64,000 nucleotides of DNA, taken from positions 372,001-436,000 of the forward strand of contig JAMXBD010001212.1 of NCBI GenBank assembly GCA_024138025.1, in the 5' to 3' direction. The DNA is from Combretum micranthum. Its lineage: Eukaryota; Streptophyta; Magnoliopsida; Myrtales; Combretaceae. Position numbers and translations under genes: made by a program. The notes beneath the pieces were generated by a model that worked only from the letters and a program-made list of their open reading frames with translations, was not told the DNA's origin and made no database searches. Positions 35,213 to 46,938 of the stretch are shown one piece after another. The stretch's first letter is position 1. Each line of letters opens with the position of its first letter.

Positions 35213-37661
35213 TCATACAATAGGATAATAAGCTCTTCGACTCCATGGGGGATTCTCTAGACAACTTGAATTTCTGACTACTCGTCCGTAACCCCGTATG
35301 CCCCAGTCAACACCAAATGTGTTCTTGATTATCCAATAATTCAATTGATTATCTTTATCTGTGCCATAGCCAACAATCAGCACAGCATGGAGACTAGAGT
35401 CATCTTTATGTGCCGTACATCCCATATAAATATCCTGAAAATAAAACAAACAAATACATAGGATTTAAATATTAAATTCAATTTCTTACTATAATAGTTG
35501 AAAATACACGCTAACCTTTCCAATGTTCATAAAATCAAGGTCTATTTCTAACCCAGTAACTACAGGATGGTTATCCAGCAATCTGATGATTCCCTCCTCA
35601 TCAGATCCTTTGATACTAGAAAAATCCTTGATCTTTACAACTTTGTCCAGCTGTAATTACATTTTAAGTTTCCAAAATTAATATAAAACGATAATATTAC
35701 CAAATATTAAAAAAAAACATCAATTGCATTAATTTACCTACATTTTCTCTTTCTTTTTGACATCCTCGAATTCCAGTGTACGGATAGTCCGACTCTGGAA
35801 TTGCGCCATTTTCAAGTATCCACTGCATTGTTTTACCTAATTTGTAAGGAAAACATTTATTTTTAGGATGGACTCGTTTTGGATCTGGAGGTTTGATGGC
35901 ATCAATTAGCTCTTGTGGAGCGAGTTTGGGTACATCCTCGTCTTTTTGTAGCTTTTTGACAATTCTAACTAAGTCAAGGCAAGTAAATGCCCAACATGTA
36001 TCTGATTTAAAAAATAAATTAATTTGTAATTATCTAAAACTTCAAAAAAAAATTACAAAATGAAAATGATCAATAATTTTTTTTTAATGTATTAAATTAT
36101 GTAAGTGTTCAACTTACTTGATTGCCCCTGATCCCTAATTTCACCTAGCTCCTTACACATTTTCCATTCGAGCTGAGGTCCAAAATCACTTTGATCGACG
36201 GCCATTCCTACAATTACAAATCATAATAATATTAATTAGTCAATAAATTAGTGTATTGAATCTTAACTAATATTAAGTTCACTCTATTATGGTCATTAAT
36301 CAAGAACATTTATTTTAATACTAAATCCATGGAGTGTTACAATTAAACCACATAGTCATCACCTCTTTTCTTTTGAACTAGCAAGAACACCATATTGAGT
36401 GATCTTTCATTCACTCGTTCCAGGTTAGCTATAGAAAGCGCAAGAATAAAACATCCAGTGTGCCTCCACTTCTCACTACAATTTTCTCACATTTATCAAC
36501 CTTGTCAAAACCTTCATTAGGTTTACTCCTAGCATGTCTACTTTCCTTGCAAGGCGCTTGGCCATTAGTGCTCTTAACATCTCCAAAACCAGTATGCAAA
36601 CTAGGACTCCTCAACAGGTTTGTGGAATTTGGACTCTCACCAACCCCACTATTCAATCTTGGAGACCTTCTTGGCATGCAAGCCAATTTCACCAATTCAG
36701 TGGCCCAATTCCTTAATGTCTTTATAATTTGCTTGGTGCCTTATACCTTGGGTTTTTTTAGAAGTAGCTTCTTGGCTTGAAGTTGAACTTAGCCCAAAGT
36801 TTTTCCTCAATCGTTGCTTAGTATTACTTGTATTTTCAACTTGAGGGGAGTTAGTTTAGTGGATAAACCTTGTTGAGTGACACAAAGTTGTGCATTCTAT
36901 TAGATATGATATATGCCACTGGCTGAATTTCTTGCCCACATATTTATAGTAGCAAGCCAAGTTCACATAGGAAACCTATAATATTCAACATAGGCTAACT
37001 AGAGCAAACCCTACTTACACAAAATAAACTTACTGCCACACTCAATGTCCGAAAGGATTGCCACTTTCACCAGTATACACCATTCTAGCATACATATATC
37101 ATTTCAACTAGTGGTTACATTTTATGTTATTGAGGCTTTGTCATGCCATAATCATATGAAATTGACTAAACCAAGTTCATGCGAAAATCCCCATAATATT
37201 CAACACAATTTCAACTAGCGTGGAACTCAAAAAGATTGCAACTTTAACCCTACATAATGCATATAACATTCTAAATGGTGGTCACATTACATGTTATCAA
37301 TGCTTTGCCAAATCATAACATGAACATCACCCAATAAAACATTTTCATTTTATTTTTTTAAATTTCAAGCTTCATGAGCCGGACAAAATGTGTTAAAAAG
37401 AAAAAAAAAAAAACCATAAGGCTAGAGATATACAAAGAGTAATTTCAGCACAAAACTTATGCAGGCATTCATACGAAGCATGGGAAATGTGCAACTATAG
37501 CGAAATGGCGGAAAGACGAAATTTGAGATTGTGAGAGCAATAGAACTTACTTGATTGTACGTAGTTGAGATTGTGCAATTTGACCAGGAAATTGGGTCAT
37601 TCACTTTGATTTCGTGGTCAAAAAGTGTTGCCCACTGTCTTGAGTGATAGATTGATTGCAT
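35213..37661 (-). CDS. Papain-like (C1A) cysteine protease, six-exon model
   Basis: Proposed exons on the minus strand are 37661-37551, 36471-36363, 36207-36118, 36001-35742, 35650-35516 and 35434-35213. All introns are GT-AG, phases agree, and the frame encodes 308 residues. The last four exons are secure; the first two are inferred from splice phase and open frame (an alternative start is the ATG at 36205). Catalytic features are present: the oxyanion-hole Gln in IRDQGQ, the nucleophile Cys in NTCWAFTC, His in [10 protein letters not shown], and Asn in [12 protein letters not shown]. Unusual points are Phe for Trp after the Asn, no GCNGG motif, no recognisable I29 inhibitory propeptide and no signal peptide. 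It resembles a divergent plant papain-like group. Intron 1 (36472-37550) holds an unrelated Arg/Ser-rich ORF. Activity is possible but unproven. Confidence 0.7.
36429..36695 (-). other. Arg/Ser/Pro-rich ORF within protease intron 1
   Basis: An 88-codon minus-strand frame ([20 protein letters not shown] onward) lies mostly in the proposed first intron of the protease gene. It overlaps exon 2 in another frame. It is rich in basic and Ser residues with no recognised domain. It may be a remnant of an inserted element or chance. I do not call it a gene. Confidence 0.3.
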
Positions 37662-37872
37662 GAGTTAATTGCTTCAAATTCTATTAAAACGAGTTCCATA
37701 TTGAAAATGTTTGACCCAAGTATAATAAACTCGTCTTAATTTTTTTCAAAATTTGAATGCCATTTTAATGCCCTTTTATTTATTATTTAGAACAGATTCA
37801 AATCCTTTTCAATTCTACCCCACGCCTATAATAAATTTCTACAGTTTATTTGGCTCAAATTAATGAAATGTA

Positions 37873-38023
37873 GAGTTAAAAATGGCCAAAAAATGAAGAT
37901 ATGGCGTCGAGTTTTGCTTTCTTTTACTGATAGCATGCCCGACTTTTCCAGGCGGAAAAGAAGAGGACTATTTGTGTTGGCCAATGGCTGGCCATATCTT
38001 CATTTTTTGACCATTTTTAACTC
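37873..38023. mobile_element. 151-bp foldback (MITE-like) element with 33-bp inverted repeats
   Basis: The left arm 37873-37905 starts GAGTTAAAAATGGCCAAAAA and ends GAAGATATGGC. The right arm 37991-38023 is its reverse complement with one mismatch (GGCC against GGTC). The arms enclose an 85-base spacer of higher GC content. No target duplication directly abuts the arms. Such structure fits a small MITE or a hairpin that could be transcribed into a small-RNA precursor. It lies about 210 bp upstream of the proposed protease start. Confidence 0.8.
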
Positions 38024-38627
38024 TTTCTTGAAATCAGTCTAAGACGTTTTAATATATTTTCATTTCTATGGGAATAACTTTAATAATTCGTTCTTCTACC
38101 ATTCACCAGACAACTTCTTCTGAGGTCAAAATTTGTAGAAATTCTCCATTTCATCTTTAACTTCATATTTTTTGTGTATAGGTCTTGTTATCATCAACAA
38201 ACTCATTCAATAACACGACTCTTTTTGTTTTCATCAAAAGTTTTACCTTGAGCAGAACTTAACAACTAATGTACAGGACTAAGGATCATTATATAGTTAA
38301 GATGTACTAAAATATCCACATATACAAAATCATATAGTTATAATATTACAATTATTATTGTACAATTGTAATAAATTACATACAAATGTAAGTTTAATAG
38401 TTTTTATATAAATATGTAGAGTAACTTTTCACTATATATATTTGCAAGTGTAATGTATTAAATACCCTAATTACTAAATATTAAATAAATAATACATTAA
38501 CTGTATATATAATAATATTTATAAATCCTTATAGATATAACTAAAAATATATATTATATGTATGTAATAAAGAGAAAATTTAATTTTTATTTTTTATAAA
38601 AAAATATATTATATGTATATAGTAAAG

Positions 38628-38730
38628 AGCAAATGTATGGTCTAGCGATTAAGTATTTAGTTTTAGATCTAAAAGGTCATGAGTTCAAATTTCATCATTG
38701 CTCTCTCTCTCATTAACTTTTTTTTTAAAT
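38628..38730 (+). mobile_element. Possible tRNA-derived SINE remnant
   Basis: ATGGTCTAGCGATTAAG (box A-like, 38636-38652) is followed about 45 bases later by GGTCATGAGTTCAAATTTC (box B-like, 38685-38703), then a CT-rich stretch and a T run. The spacing and order fit an RNA polymerase III internal promoter in a plant SINE. Both boxes deviate from consensus, so it is probably inactive. Boundaries are approximate, and no certain target duplication was found. Confidence 0.45.
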
Positions 38731-39099
38731 TCTTATATCATATAATTATATCTAACTAAATAAATTCTTCTTGTAAATAAGTTTCACAAAGACACAAACC
38801 TACTGCAGCATATAGCTATTAATTGTTCCACAAAATCAAGCAATTGAAAATCTCACGTGTTGAACTAAATATGTTAGCAATCAGAAGAGAAGCTTCCCTC
38901 AAAAAAGATAGTTAACAACCTCAATCTTGGAGAACTATATCCGGAAATTTCCTCAACTAGATGATGCTTGTGTGGATATAGACTTCTTGGGGCTTCTAAG
39001 AGAATATTCAAGTTTGGCTAGTTTTGTTAGATCATTGTGAGAGTGATAAAGTCATATTTTACTCAACTTTCTATTGATCAAATCATATTTATCTATTAT

Positions 39100-41092
39100 A
39101 GATTTTGAAGAAATTTAATGGAAGTGGTACTTAAGTGTGTTCAAATTGTTATTTCAGGTCATTAAGGACTTAAACAATAAATTCAAGCAAATTGGGAGAA
39201 GTTCTACATAATTTTGGGGAACAAAGCAACCTACACCGGCCTATTTACAAAGTAAGCTGCCAGCTTACATTTATAAGGTGTTCAACATTGGTTTAAATTC
39301 ATCAATGCTGCCAGCTTAAAAAACAGAGAAGCAATGCCAGCAATTGAAGAAAGAAACACCGCCAGCGTTCAACAAAGGAACTTCATCAGCTTTAAGAAAT
39401 TCATCATACGCTAGCAAAATGGGATGTCTACACTGTCGACCTTGAGGTGGTGTTGGTTGTGAATAGAACCAAAGTTTTTAACACCAGATGTAGCACTGCT
39501 AGTGTACAAAGCAATTTAAGCTAGGTTTGAAGTTTTTCAATGAACGCCGGCTCCCGAAGATCCTAAGCCGCTGGTGTTAAAGGTGGCTCACACTTGAAGA
39601 TTACTCTCGCACAACAAAATTTCATTCTAACACTGGCAAGATCCAAACATACGCCACCAGTGTCGGACCGAATTTGCAAAGGAATAGATTCAAATTCTTT
39701 TAACACCGTTGTGAACACCACTAGTGCTTAAGCCCGTGTATATCCTATGCCACCATGTATGCCGCCGGTGTACATTGTAATCGAAGGAATTCTTGTGCTT
39801 TTGTTTATATATTCTCTTGTTGGAAGAATTTAGGAAATTAGAAACCTTAGCAGCACAAAAATCTCTCATCTTTTTCATAGCTCCTAGATAGATTAAGGTT
39901 TAGAGCACTAAAGTAGTTATGATTTTGTTTTGTTTTTTGGATTCCACACCGGATTCAAGTTGAAGACATCATTTGTGTTTGGAATTCAAGAACATAATTT
40001 CTTTGACAGATGATTTTGTTCTTTTTCTATATCCATTTATTGGATGGTGTTTCAAACTTGATTTCTTTTGGTCTTAAATTGGTTTTGAGTTGTATATCTG
40101 ATTTATTCGATTGATGATTCCTGCTGTTGATTGAATCTTGTTTCATATTTAACTTGTTGATGTTATTTCACCATTCATGCAATTTTGGCTTAGATCTGGA
40201 ATTCATGATAGATTAGGATTGAAATTGGAAAATTCCTTTCTACTCGATTTTGTGAATAGATAATCAGGATTATATTTCACATAAACATATGGTTTATAAT
40301 TAAATTAAGGTTTGGTAATTTACAAAAATTAGTCGATTGATCACTTTCCTAGGAATAGGGAACATTGATTGGTTAATTTAGGATAATTACTCACTTTCGA
40401 AAAAGGAGTTGTTATCAGGTCCTTGAACTATTTTGAAATAGTGAACCCATTGACAATTTAGATCTACAATTGTATTTTTGATCAGTAGCATACATTCGAT
40501 TATTGTTAAAATATGTTGGCTCTTAACATAAATCATTTACAGGTGTTGGAAATCCAAGATTTTTCTGTAGTGTAGTTTTATAAAAGAAAATCCAAAAAAA
40601 GAGGAACACTTTTGATCGCCTAGCTATAATTTAGAATTGATATAGTTGATAGCTAGTCCTCACTCCCTATGGACTCGACCCAATATTCACCGATATATTA
40701 TTACTGCACATGCACCCAGTACAATTTCAATTAAAAATTATGCTTTTAAAAGAATTTAAAATAGACTAAAAAGAGTTTTAAAAAGCACATATAAAAAAAA
40801 AAAAAAAACGTGATCAATTTTGGCGCTATTGTCGGGGAGTGAACTGTGCTACTTTCAATTTTTGGGACTTTTATAGATTGGGATTTTATTGAAAAAAAAA
40901 AAAAAATGAAAATATAAAAAAAATGTTGCTTTCTTCTTTATCTGTAAATACTAGCTTTTGATTTTTTTTTTTTTTTTGTTCTTGTACATTCTACTCACTT
41001 TCCTTTTTCTCTTTTTAGGTGTGTGAAGTATTTGTTGATAAGAGATGGATAATGATCAAGCACCAGTTTTATGGTGTTATCCTGTTTTTTAA
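39100..41092 (+). mobile_element. 5' end of a Ty3/gypsy (Athila/Tat-like) element, truncated
   Basis: The stretch from about 39100 to 40815 has the look of an Athila/Tat LTR: a GGAGAAGTTCTAC...GGGGAACAAAGC opening, scattered GC-rich CACC/GGTG motifs, and a CTCCCTATGGACTCGACCC phrase near its end. It is followed by ATTTTGGCGCTATTGTCGGG (starting at 40818), the variant of the gypsy TTTGGCGCCGTTGCCGGGG primer-binding site. A leader leads to an ATG at 41046 (MDNDQAPVLWCYPVF), probably the Gag start, which is cut after 15 codons where copy 2 of the long repeat begins. The left LTR edge is uncertain by about 100 bp or more. Confidence 0.65.
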
Positions 41093-43208
41093 TGGGTATC
41101 TCTCATCAACCGTTTAATGGGTTGGATTCATACCTAATCGTGATCATACTATTAAAATACCTAATATTGCTACTTACTATATTTATTTTAATGGATGAAT
41201 GATTGATTAGACAGTTCCATCAATGGGATCGTAAAAATTCTCAATAATATATTTATGGTTCTAATTTCTTTAGTTCGTTAAGGTTCTGTTACAGATTAAT
41301 GCGAGTGGTCAATGTGCTTTCAAGAGTGGCAAAATTATTATGGCCAAATTGAAGAAAAAGTTGAGAGCCATTTTGTTTTAGGAAAAAATGAAAAACAACG
41401 AGGGGTCTTTCAAGGAGAAAAAGTTTGAAGCTGGATTGAAGATTAGTATGTCATGAATAATTATTGGCCAAATTGACATTCTTTTAATAGCAAATAGAAA
41501 ACATATGGCTGAAGTACTTTTTATATATATAGAAAATATATATATCTACTAGTTTTAGGAAGAAAAAAGTATTTATATGACATCCAATGGGATATGCATA
41601 TTGGTGATAGGACTTCTATTAAACATACACAACAAATGGCAAAAACAAAAAAAAAGTTAAAAAAAAAATATTTGCTATATTTCCTAATTAATTATATATC
41701 TAAAGTACTTCCAAAAATATCACACCATTAGTATAGCTTCATAAATGATTACACTCCTTTAAAAAACATGCATATAGAATTAAAAAAAAAACTAAAAGAT
41801 CACATCTTTGTTTAGATTATCGGATTTTTATCTGTATCGTATCTATATCAGATTTGCATCTGTAACTTTTTGTATCATATTTGTATCATATTAGGTTCGT
41901 ATCTGTTTGGTCAGTATATGAGTAAAACTATTAGATTTTTATTCGTATCTGTTTTTTGACAAATAGTTGTTTGAAAATGAAAAAATTATAATGTCAAAAT
42001 AACCAGAATATGATGAAACAAATAGACCCCTAATATACATGAAATTTCAGTTAGAAGAGTAGCATCCTTTTGCTTGTCGTCCTTTTCTTTGAAAGAGAAC
42101 AATGAGAGATTATTCAATGCCTATCTAAACTCTAAAATAAAATCAATCAAATTAGGAGGAAAAAAAGGTAATTTTGCCTTATCTTTCATGAAGGAAAAAT
42201 ATATACATGAGTATGTAACAAAATAAAAAAACACTTGACATATAAATAACCATACAATTCACTTATGCCATATCATTCACATCATGTACTTGCTTTAAGG
42301 AAACCAAACTGCACAAATATGAATTGATCATAAAACATGCTTTTTATGATAACAAGGAAACAAAACAATGAATATAAGATGTACATGTGTGTGCACGAAA
42401 AAAAAAACCTTAATTTAATCATTAATCACCTTACAATTCAATTGTGTCAGATTATTCATAAGATGTATTTTCATTGAAGAAACAAAATTACACATATAAA
42501 AATTAGTCATAAAACATGCTGCTGGCCTAATGTAATGATGGGAGAATAGAAAGTAGTAAAACATCATTCATTTGAAACTAAGTGACAAGGGAGCTTGGTT
42601 TCAAATAATGGGAAAGCAATGTAGGTAATAATGTTAGTTGAAGAAACTAAGAATTTGGTGTTTAAAGTTTAGAGCAATATCGTTGGATCATATTGGTCCG
42701 CCTGATTTGACCATGTTCAATTAGAACTGGTCATGACAGCGAGTTGGTTCATGCATTTATCCCAGATTGGTATCGATCTAGATTGATTGGACCCGAAAAA
42801 AAATTACTAGAATTATATATATTCATATTATTTTTTAAATTTATAATATGCAATCGTTTTATTATGCTTTCTTCTCTTTTTAAGGTATATGCCTTATATG
42901 AATTTAATAGCTAATTGATGCATTTGATCCAATAAATAAATTTGATTAAGTGATGTCATACATATATGTGTGTGTGTATTTTTTATAATTAAAATATATC
43001 TTTTATTAGCATTGATTCATCTCTTTGTTGAACCTAGTTCAACCAATCCATCCCTAGCCTCTAGCATAGGAGCTATACTCCCAGTCCGATTTTGAATTAG
43101 TTTAGAGTAGTGGAGGATTATTGAATACTCAATTAATTTTTAAAAAATGGGAACATGTTAGGGGAGTGATTGCATGCGCTTGGGCTTGGGCTTGGGCCCA
43201 AACCTCCA
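41093..43208. other. Intergenic, copy 2 counterpart of 11508-13623
   Basis: Same content as copy 1: no gene, and a TATCTGTATCG-type degenerate repeat near 41825-41960. The poly-A tract near 41645 differs in length and composition from copy 1. Confidence 0.45.
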
Positions 43209-43218
43209 TATATAAATA
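43209..43218 (+). promoter_or_regulatory. TATA box of the cystatin-related gene, copy 2
   Basis: TATATAAATA lies 84 bp upstream of the ATG at 43302, identical to copy 1 including the flanking leader. Confidence 0.6.
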
Positions 43219-43301
43219 ATACCCACTGAAAAAAAAAAAAGCAGAAAACAGTAGTTTACGTGGGAGGCAGGACCGAAAGAAAATAGGGTTTCAAGTTGAA
43301 A

Positions 43302-44073
43302 ATGTCTGATTCGCCAAAAGCAAAAAAACCGAAGGTGATGGTTGCTGATGAACACAAGGATGAGGAAAAATACGATCACGGCTTATCAGATGATGGCGAT
43401 GATCGGGAGATGAATGAAAGTGAGTTAGAGGAATACTACGAGATGATCGGGGAGAGTGATGTACGCATATACATATAATTAATATCTAATTTTTTTTCTT
43501 TTTTTAAAAAAAAATTAAAGATGGATGGTATAATATATATTTGCAGGGTTTTGACGTTGATGCTGAGAAAATCAGAGGCTTGTTTGCCTTCGGTTTGATT
43601 ATCCCCATTAAGGATTTAGGTGAAGATCGTATCAAGAAACGTCTTACCCAATTGGTATCTCATGCTCTCAAAAAGCATAACGAGGAAGAGGTAAGGTCAT
43701 TATCATTATCATATGCCTAACATTTAGATTTCGGGTCTTTAATTTCTTCATTTTAACTGTTACTACTTGGTTAATTATTCGAGAAAGATAGATGTGGGTT
43801 GGGTTCAATGATAATTTCTTTTTTCTTATTTAAAAGGGTGAGGAACTGGAACTCGTGAGAATTATCAAAGCAAATGCGTATTCTGCAGCTGGGTATAGGT
43901 ATTTCATCACATTCGAGGCCAAGGATGTGAATGAGGATGAGCCAAACCCAAACCCAATCCCGAAGGTGTACCAATTATGCATTTGGGATGGCATTAGAGA
44001 GGATGACATCGACATCGAGATGTTCAGGCTCAAACCACCTTCACCATCTGCGGCTTCTTCTTCTTCTTCTTAG
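43302..44073 (+). CDS. Cystatin-related protein (cystatin/monellin fold), 3 exons, copy 2
   Basis: Exons are 43302-43460, 43547-43690 and 43837-44073. All splice sites and the encoded 179 residues are the same as in copy 1. The first visible difference is only after the stop, in the 3' T-rich tract (an extra GCTC-type interruption near 44105). As in copy 1, the fold signature VRIIKAN...AAGYRYFITFEAKD is present and the QxVxG and Pro-Trp inhibitory loops are absent. Perfect coding identity over three exons fits either a very recent duplication or two alleles. Both copies retain the TATA box, so both would be expected to be expressed if the duplication is real. Confidence 0.8.
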
Positions 44074-46315
44074 GACGCAAATTCATGTAACCTATTCTGT
44101 TCTTTGCTCTTTTTTTTTTTTTTTTTAATTATCCACACTAGATATACACATCATTCATCAGTTTTTTTATTTTTAATTATTTTATCCTTTATATTCTAGA
44201 CAAAGTTCTGTGGATATTAGTTAATTGATTGTTGTGGTGAACTGATAAATGGTTACTCGATGATTTTATATGGTGGGACTTGGAGAGTAGTCTTCTGCCT
44301 TATCTTACTTTTTTCACAAAAATCATAGATCAGAAAGTTCTCTCTATATTTTTTCAATCTAATGGTTGTGGCTGTTTCTCCTATGAATAGCGATTGCTTT
44401 GGATTTGTTTTGGTCAGATCATAAAATTTTTAGTTTGTTTTCCAGCTTTTACCCTCATGGATATTCTGCAATGTCTTGCTACAGAACCTCACAATGCATG
44501 TCAACGCCATGTTTTCTTATATTGAAACATAGTAAGAAATAATAGTCTTTCATCACTTGACACAGCATCAAAGGGGAATAATAGCTTCTCTGTTAAACTA
44601 TAAAAGCGCAAACTCAATTTAGTTGAACCAATTAAAAACGATATGGAGGATTTGAAGATTCTCAATCAAAGTGAAAGTAAAGCATTAGGAGGATTGGTGC
44701 TTCGCTGTTAATGATTGGTGACATGACAGCATTGTAGTGTAGTAGATCTCATCTATCTAGTGTGTGGCTTACTTTATGCAATGCCTGACTGATTCTTTTA
44801 ATTTTTCTACTTGACATTGGCTGTAATAAAAGTTGCTTAATGTTACTAATGATCGTTCTTTGTCAAATCTTGATGATACAAATAAATTAATCATTATTTT
44901 ATTTTTTTTGTCATTTTGCATTTTAATCTATTTAGCCTTTTGCAGGCTTGCCTCTCTTCCTGCTGAAGAACTCTATCAATTCCAAGCGAGGAAGGGTTTT
45001 TATGTCTTTTTGGCACTATGTTTGCAACTATGTTTATTATTAGTAGCATCTCTACTTGCAGAGGAAGAAGAGGTCAGGTTGCATGTGACACACTCTTCTT
45101 GACTAGAAGTACTCAAGGTAGGATTATAGATATAGGCTAATCTATACGAATAGCTTGCATTGTAGTATTATTTACTATCATTACATAGGTCTTTTTTATT
45201 CAGAAAGTCGAGGCAACCGAGACCTTGATAGAGCTGGAACCCATCTTATTACTGGTGTATATTTAACTATCTTTTCAGATATGCTGATGAGTGTTGAATT
45301 TTCTTATTAAGACAATTAAAGTGCTATTACTGGTGGATTTCTTTTGAGTGTAAGTTAAATGGATTTGTTTGATTGTGAAGCCAATAAAGATAGATGAAAG
45401 GTTGAATTTTGAGATACATGAAGCATAGGCCTGCTGCTTATTCGCCAGTGGTGGCTTACGAGAGTGTTGAGTGCATGGCTACAAGTAAAGAGATGGTTGG
45501 TAAAGAAGTGATTAAAGGAGGTCAAGGGTTATCCTTGAGAAGCATAAGTTGGAAGCTTGTGTATAATTTGGATATTTTAAAATAAGAACTTAATTTAGGA
45601 ACTTAGGTTAGACCAAAATGATATTTAATTTGAGTTTGGGTTTAAAAACTAATATTTTTATACGAATAGATGAACTCAAATTTTGTGAGGATTAAGGAAT
45701 TGGAATTTAGGCTAAAGTTTTCCAACAACATGTTTAGGGGTTTAGAAATTTGAAATCTCAAATTTCAACTTAATTATTTACTAATCTAATTATGTCAACT
45801 TGTCTATTTATATTCTGTAACTCATTTGCTTTATTTAATCTCTCTAAACTCAATTTTTAACTTAGGTGGAGGTTTGTGGTATTTTAAATATTATCCATGG
45901 ATATAACTTGATTGAAGCACTCCTTTCATATATATATATATATATATATAGATATATTTCTATAAAACCTCACACTTCCAAATTAGCAAACTGTATGACC
46001 ACAAAGATATCATATAAATCTCCTGTCTTTATTTTACAATCACTTGTAGTCATTATTCCAACATGTCAATGTGCTTATATAATATTGTTATATTTAGTCA
46101 TATAAATATATTTTCACAGGAAAGTATTACAAAACCTTATGAGGAATGGGCTTTTTAGAACAAATAAACATCTTATATCTGAAGGTACCATAAGTGGGAC
46201 AATGTGTAAGGTGCTTTTTATCACCTCAAAATAGACAATAGTCATATTTACACGTATGAATATTATGGCAACCCATGCCTAACCCCCTTAATTATATGCT
46301 TGCATAATAATTAGA
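44074..46315. other. 3' flank of the cystatin-related gene, copy 2
   Basis: Counterpart of 14489-16725. The 89-codon ORF at 44833-45102 is unchanged. The (TA)n run at about 45929-45951 is longer than in copy 1. Confidence 0.5.
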
Positions 46316-46938
46316 CTAATGAAGAGACTCTCCATTAGGTAAGACATCACACAAAAGTTGTAGCAACATGTTAAAAAACTTGTTGCTCCACTTATTGTAT
46401 ACTTTCAAGTGAAGGAGTTTCATTATAAATGAGAATTTAGAAATCTTACACCCTGGATAAAGCTCTTGGTGTGAATCAGCTCTTAACCCATCTAAATAGT
46501 CAGGTGGAATGTCGAAGCCATCATTAGGGGTTAAGCCTTCAACTTGGTTGTCAACAAATGCCCTTAAATATTCAAGCATCTCATCAAGCCCACCAATATC
46601 ATCACCACTGGTCCCATGGTTCTCCTCCATAGTAGGTTTCATTTCACATTCTCTATGACGAATTATACCTCGATATCTAGAAGGAAACTCAATAGTTGGC
46701 TCCTCATCATGATAAATCTAACACCGATAATTTATGCCTATCCCATCTACAAGCAAGTGTGCTATAATAACATTCACATTGTGTCAAATTTTATTTAAGC
46801 ATTTCCTACATGGACAACTTAAACTCACGTGCACACCATACTTCAAGAACAAGTATGCAACAAAAAAATCAACACCTTGTTTTTATTCTTCGCTTTCAAT
46901 TTCATAATTCATCCAACTCTTGTCTATTTTTCTGACAT
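46316..46938 (-). pseudogene. CACTA TNP2-type transposase relic, copy 2
   Basis: Same as the copy 1 relic, with LYPGCKISKFSFIMKLLHL intact. One T is missing in the run near 46927-46931, which shifts the frame right after the initial Met and introduces an immediate stop. This is a further break of an already dead gene. Confidence 0.85.

Larger units (their letters stand above)
37662..39099. other. Intergenic with a foldback element and a SINE-like sequence
   Basis: Upstream of the protease model. It contains the 151-bp foldback at 37873-38023 and the SINE-like stretch near 38628-38730 (both listed). Near 38548-38632 there is a short direct repeat of AATATATATTATATGTATGT-type sequence. No gene is recognised. 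Confidence 0.5.
11508..41092 (+). repeat. Long direct repeat, copy 1 (29,585-bp spacing unit)
   Basis: The sequence starting TGGGTATCTCTCATCAACCG at 11508 recurs at 41093. Identity then continues without interruption up to the window end (34391 corresponds to 64000). The copies run in the same direction, so the spacing defines a unit of 29,585 bp. Only the first 22.9 kb of it are seen twice. Differences are few and mostly small indels in homopolymers or dinucleotide runs, plus rare substitutions. The gap-free junction and matching order of all features show a tandem arrangement in this assembly. Whether it exists in the genome is discussed in the findings. Confidence 0.97.

Noticed and set aside
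36460..36780. 106-codon plus-strand ORF in the protease intron region
   Set aside because: It is a shadow of the Arg/Ser-rich minus-strand frame and overlaps proposed exon 2. It is Leu/Ser-rich without features.
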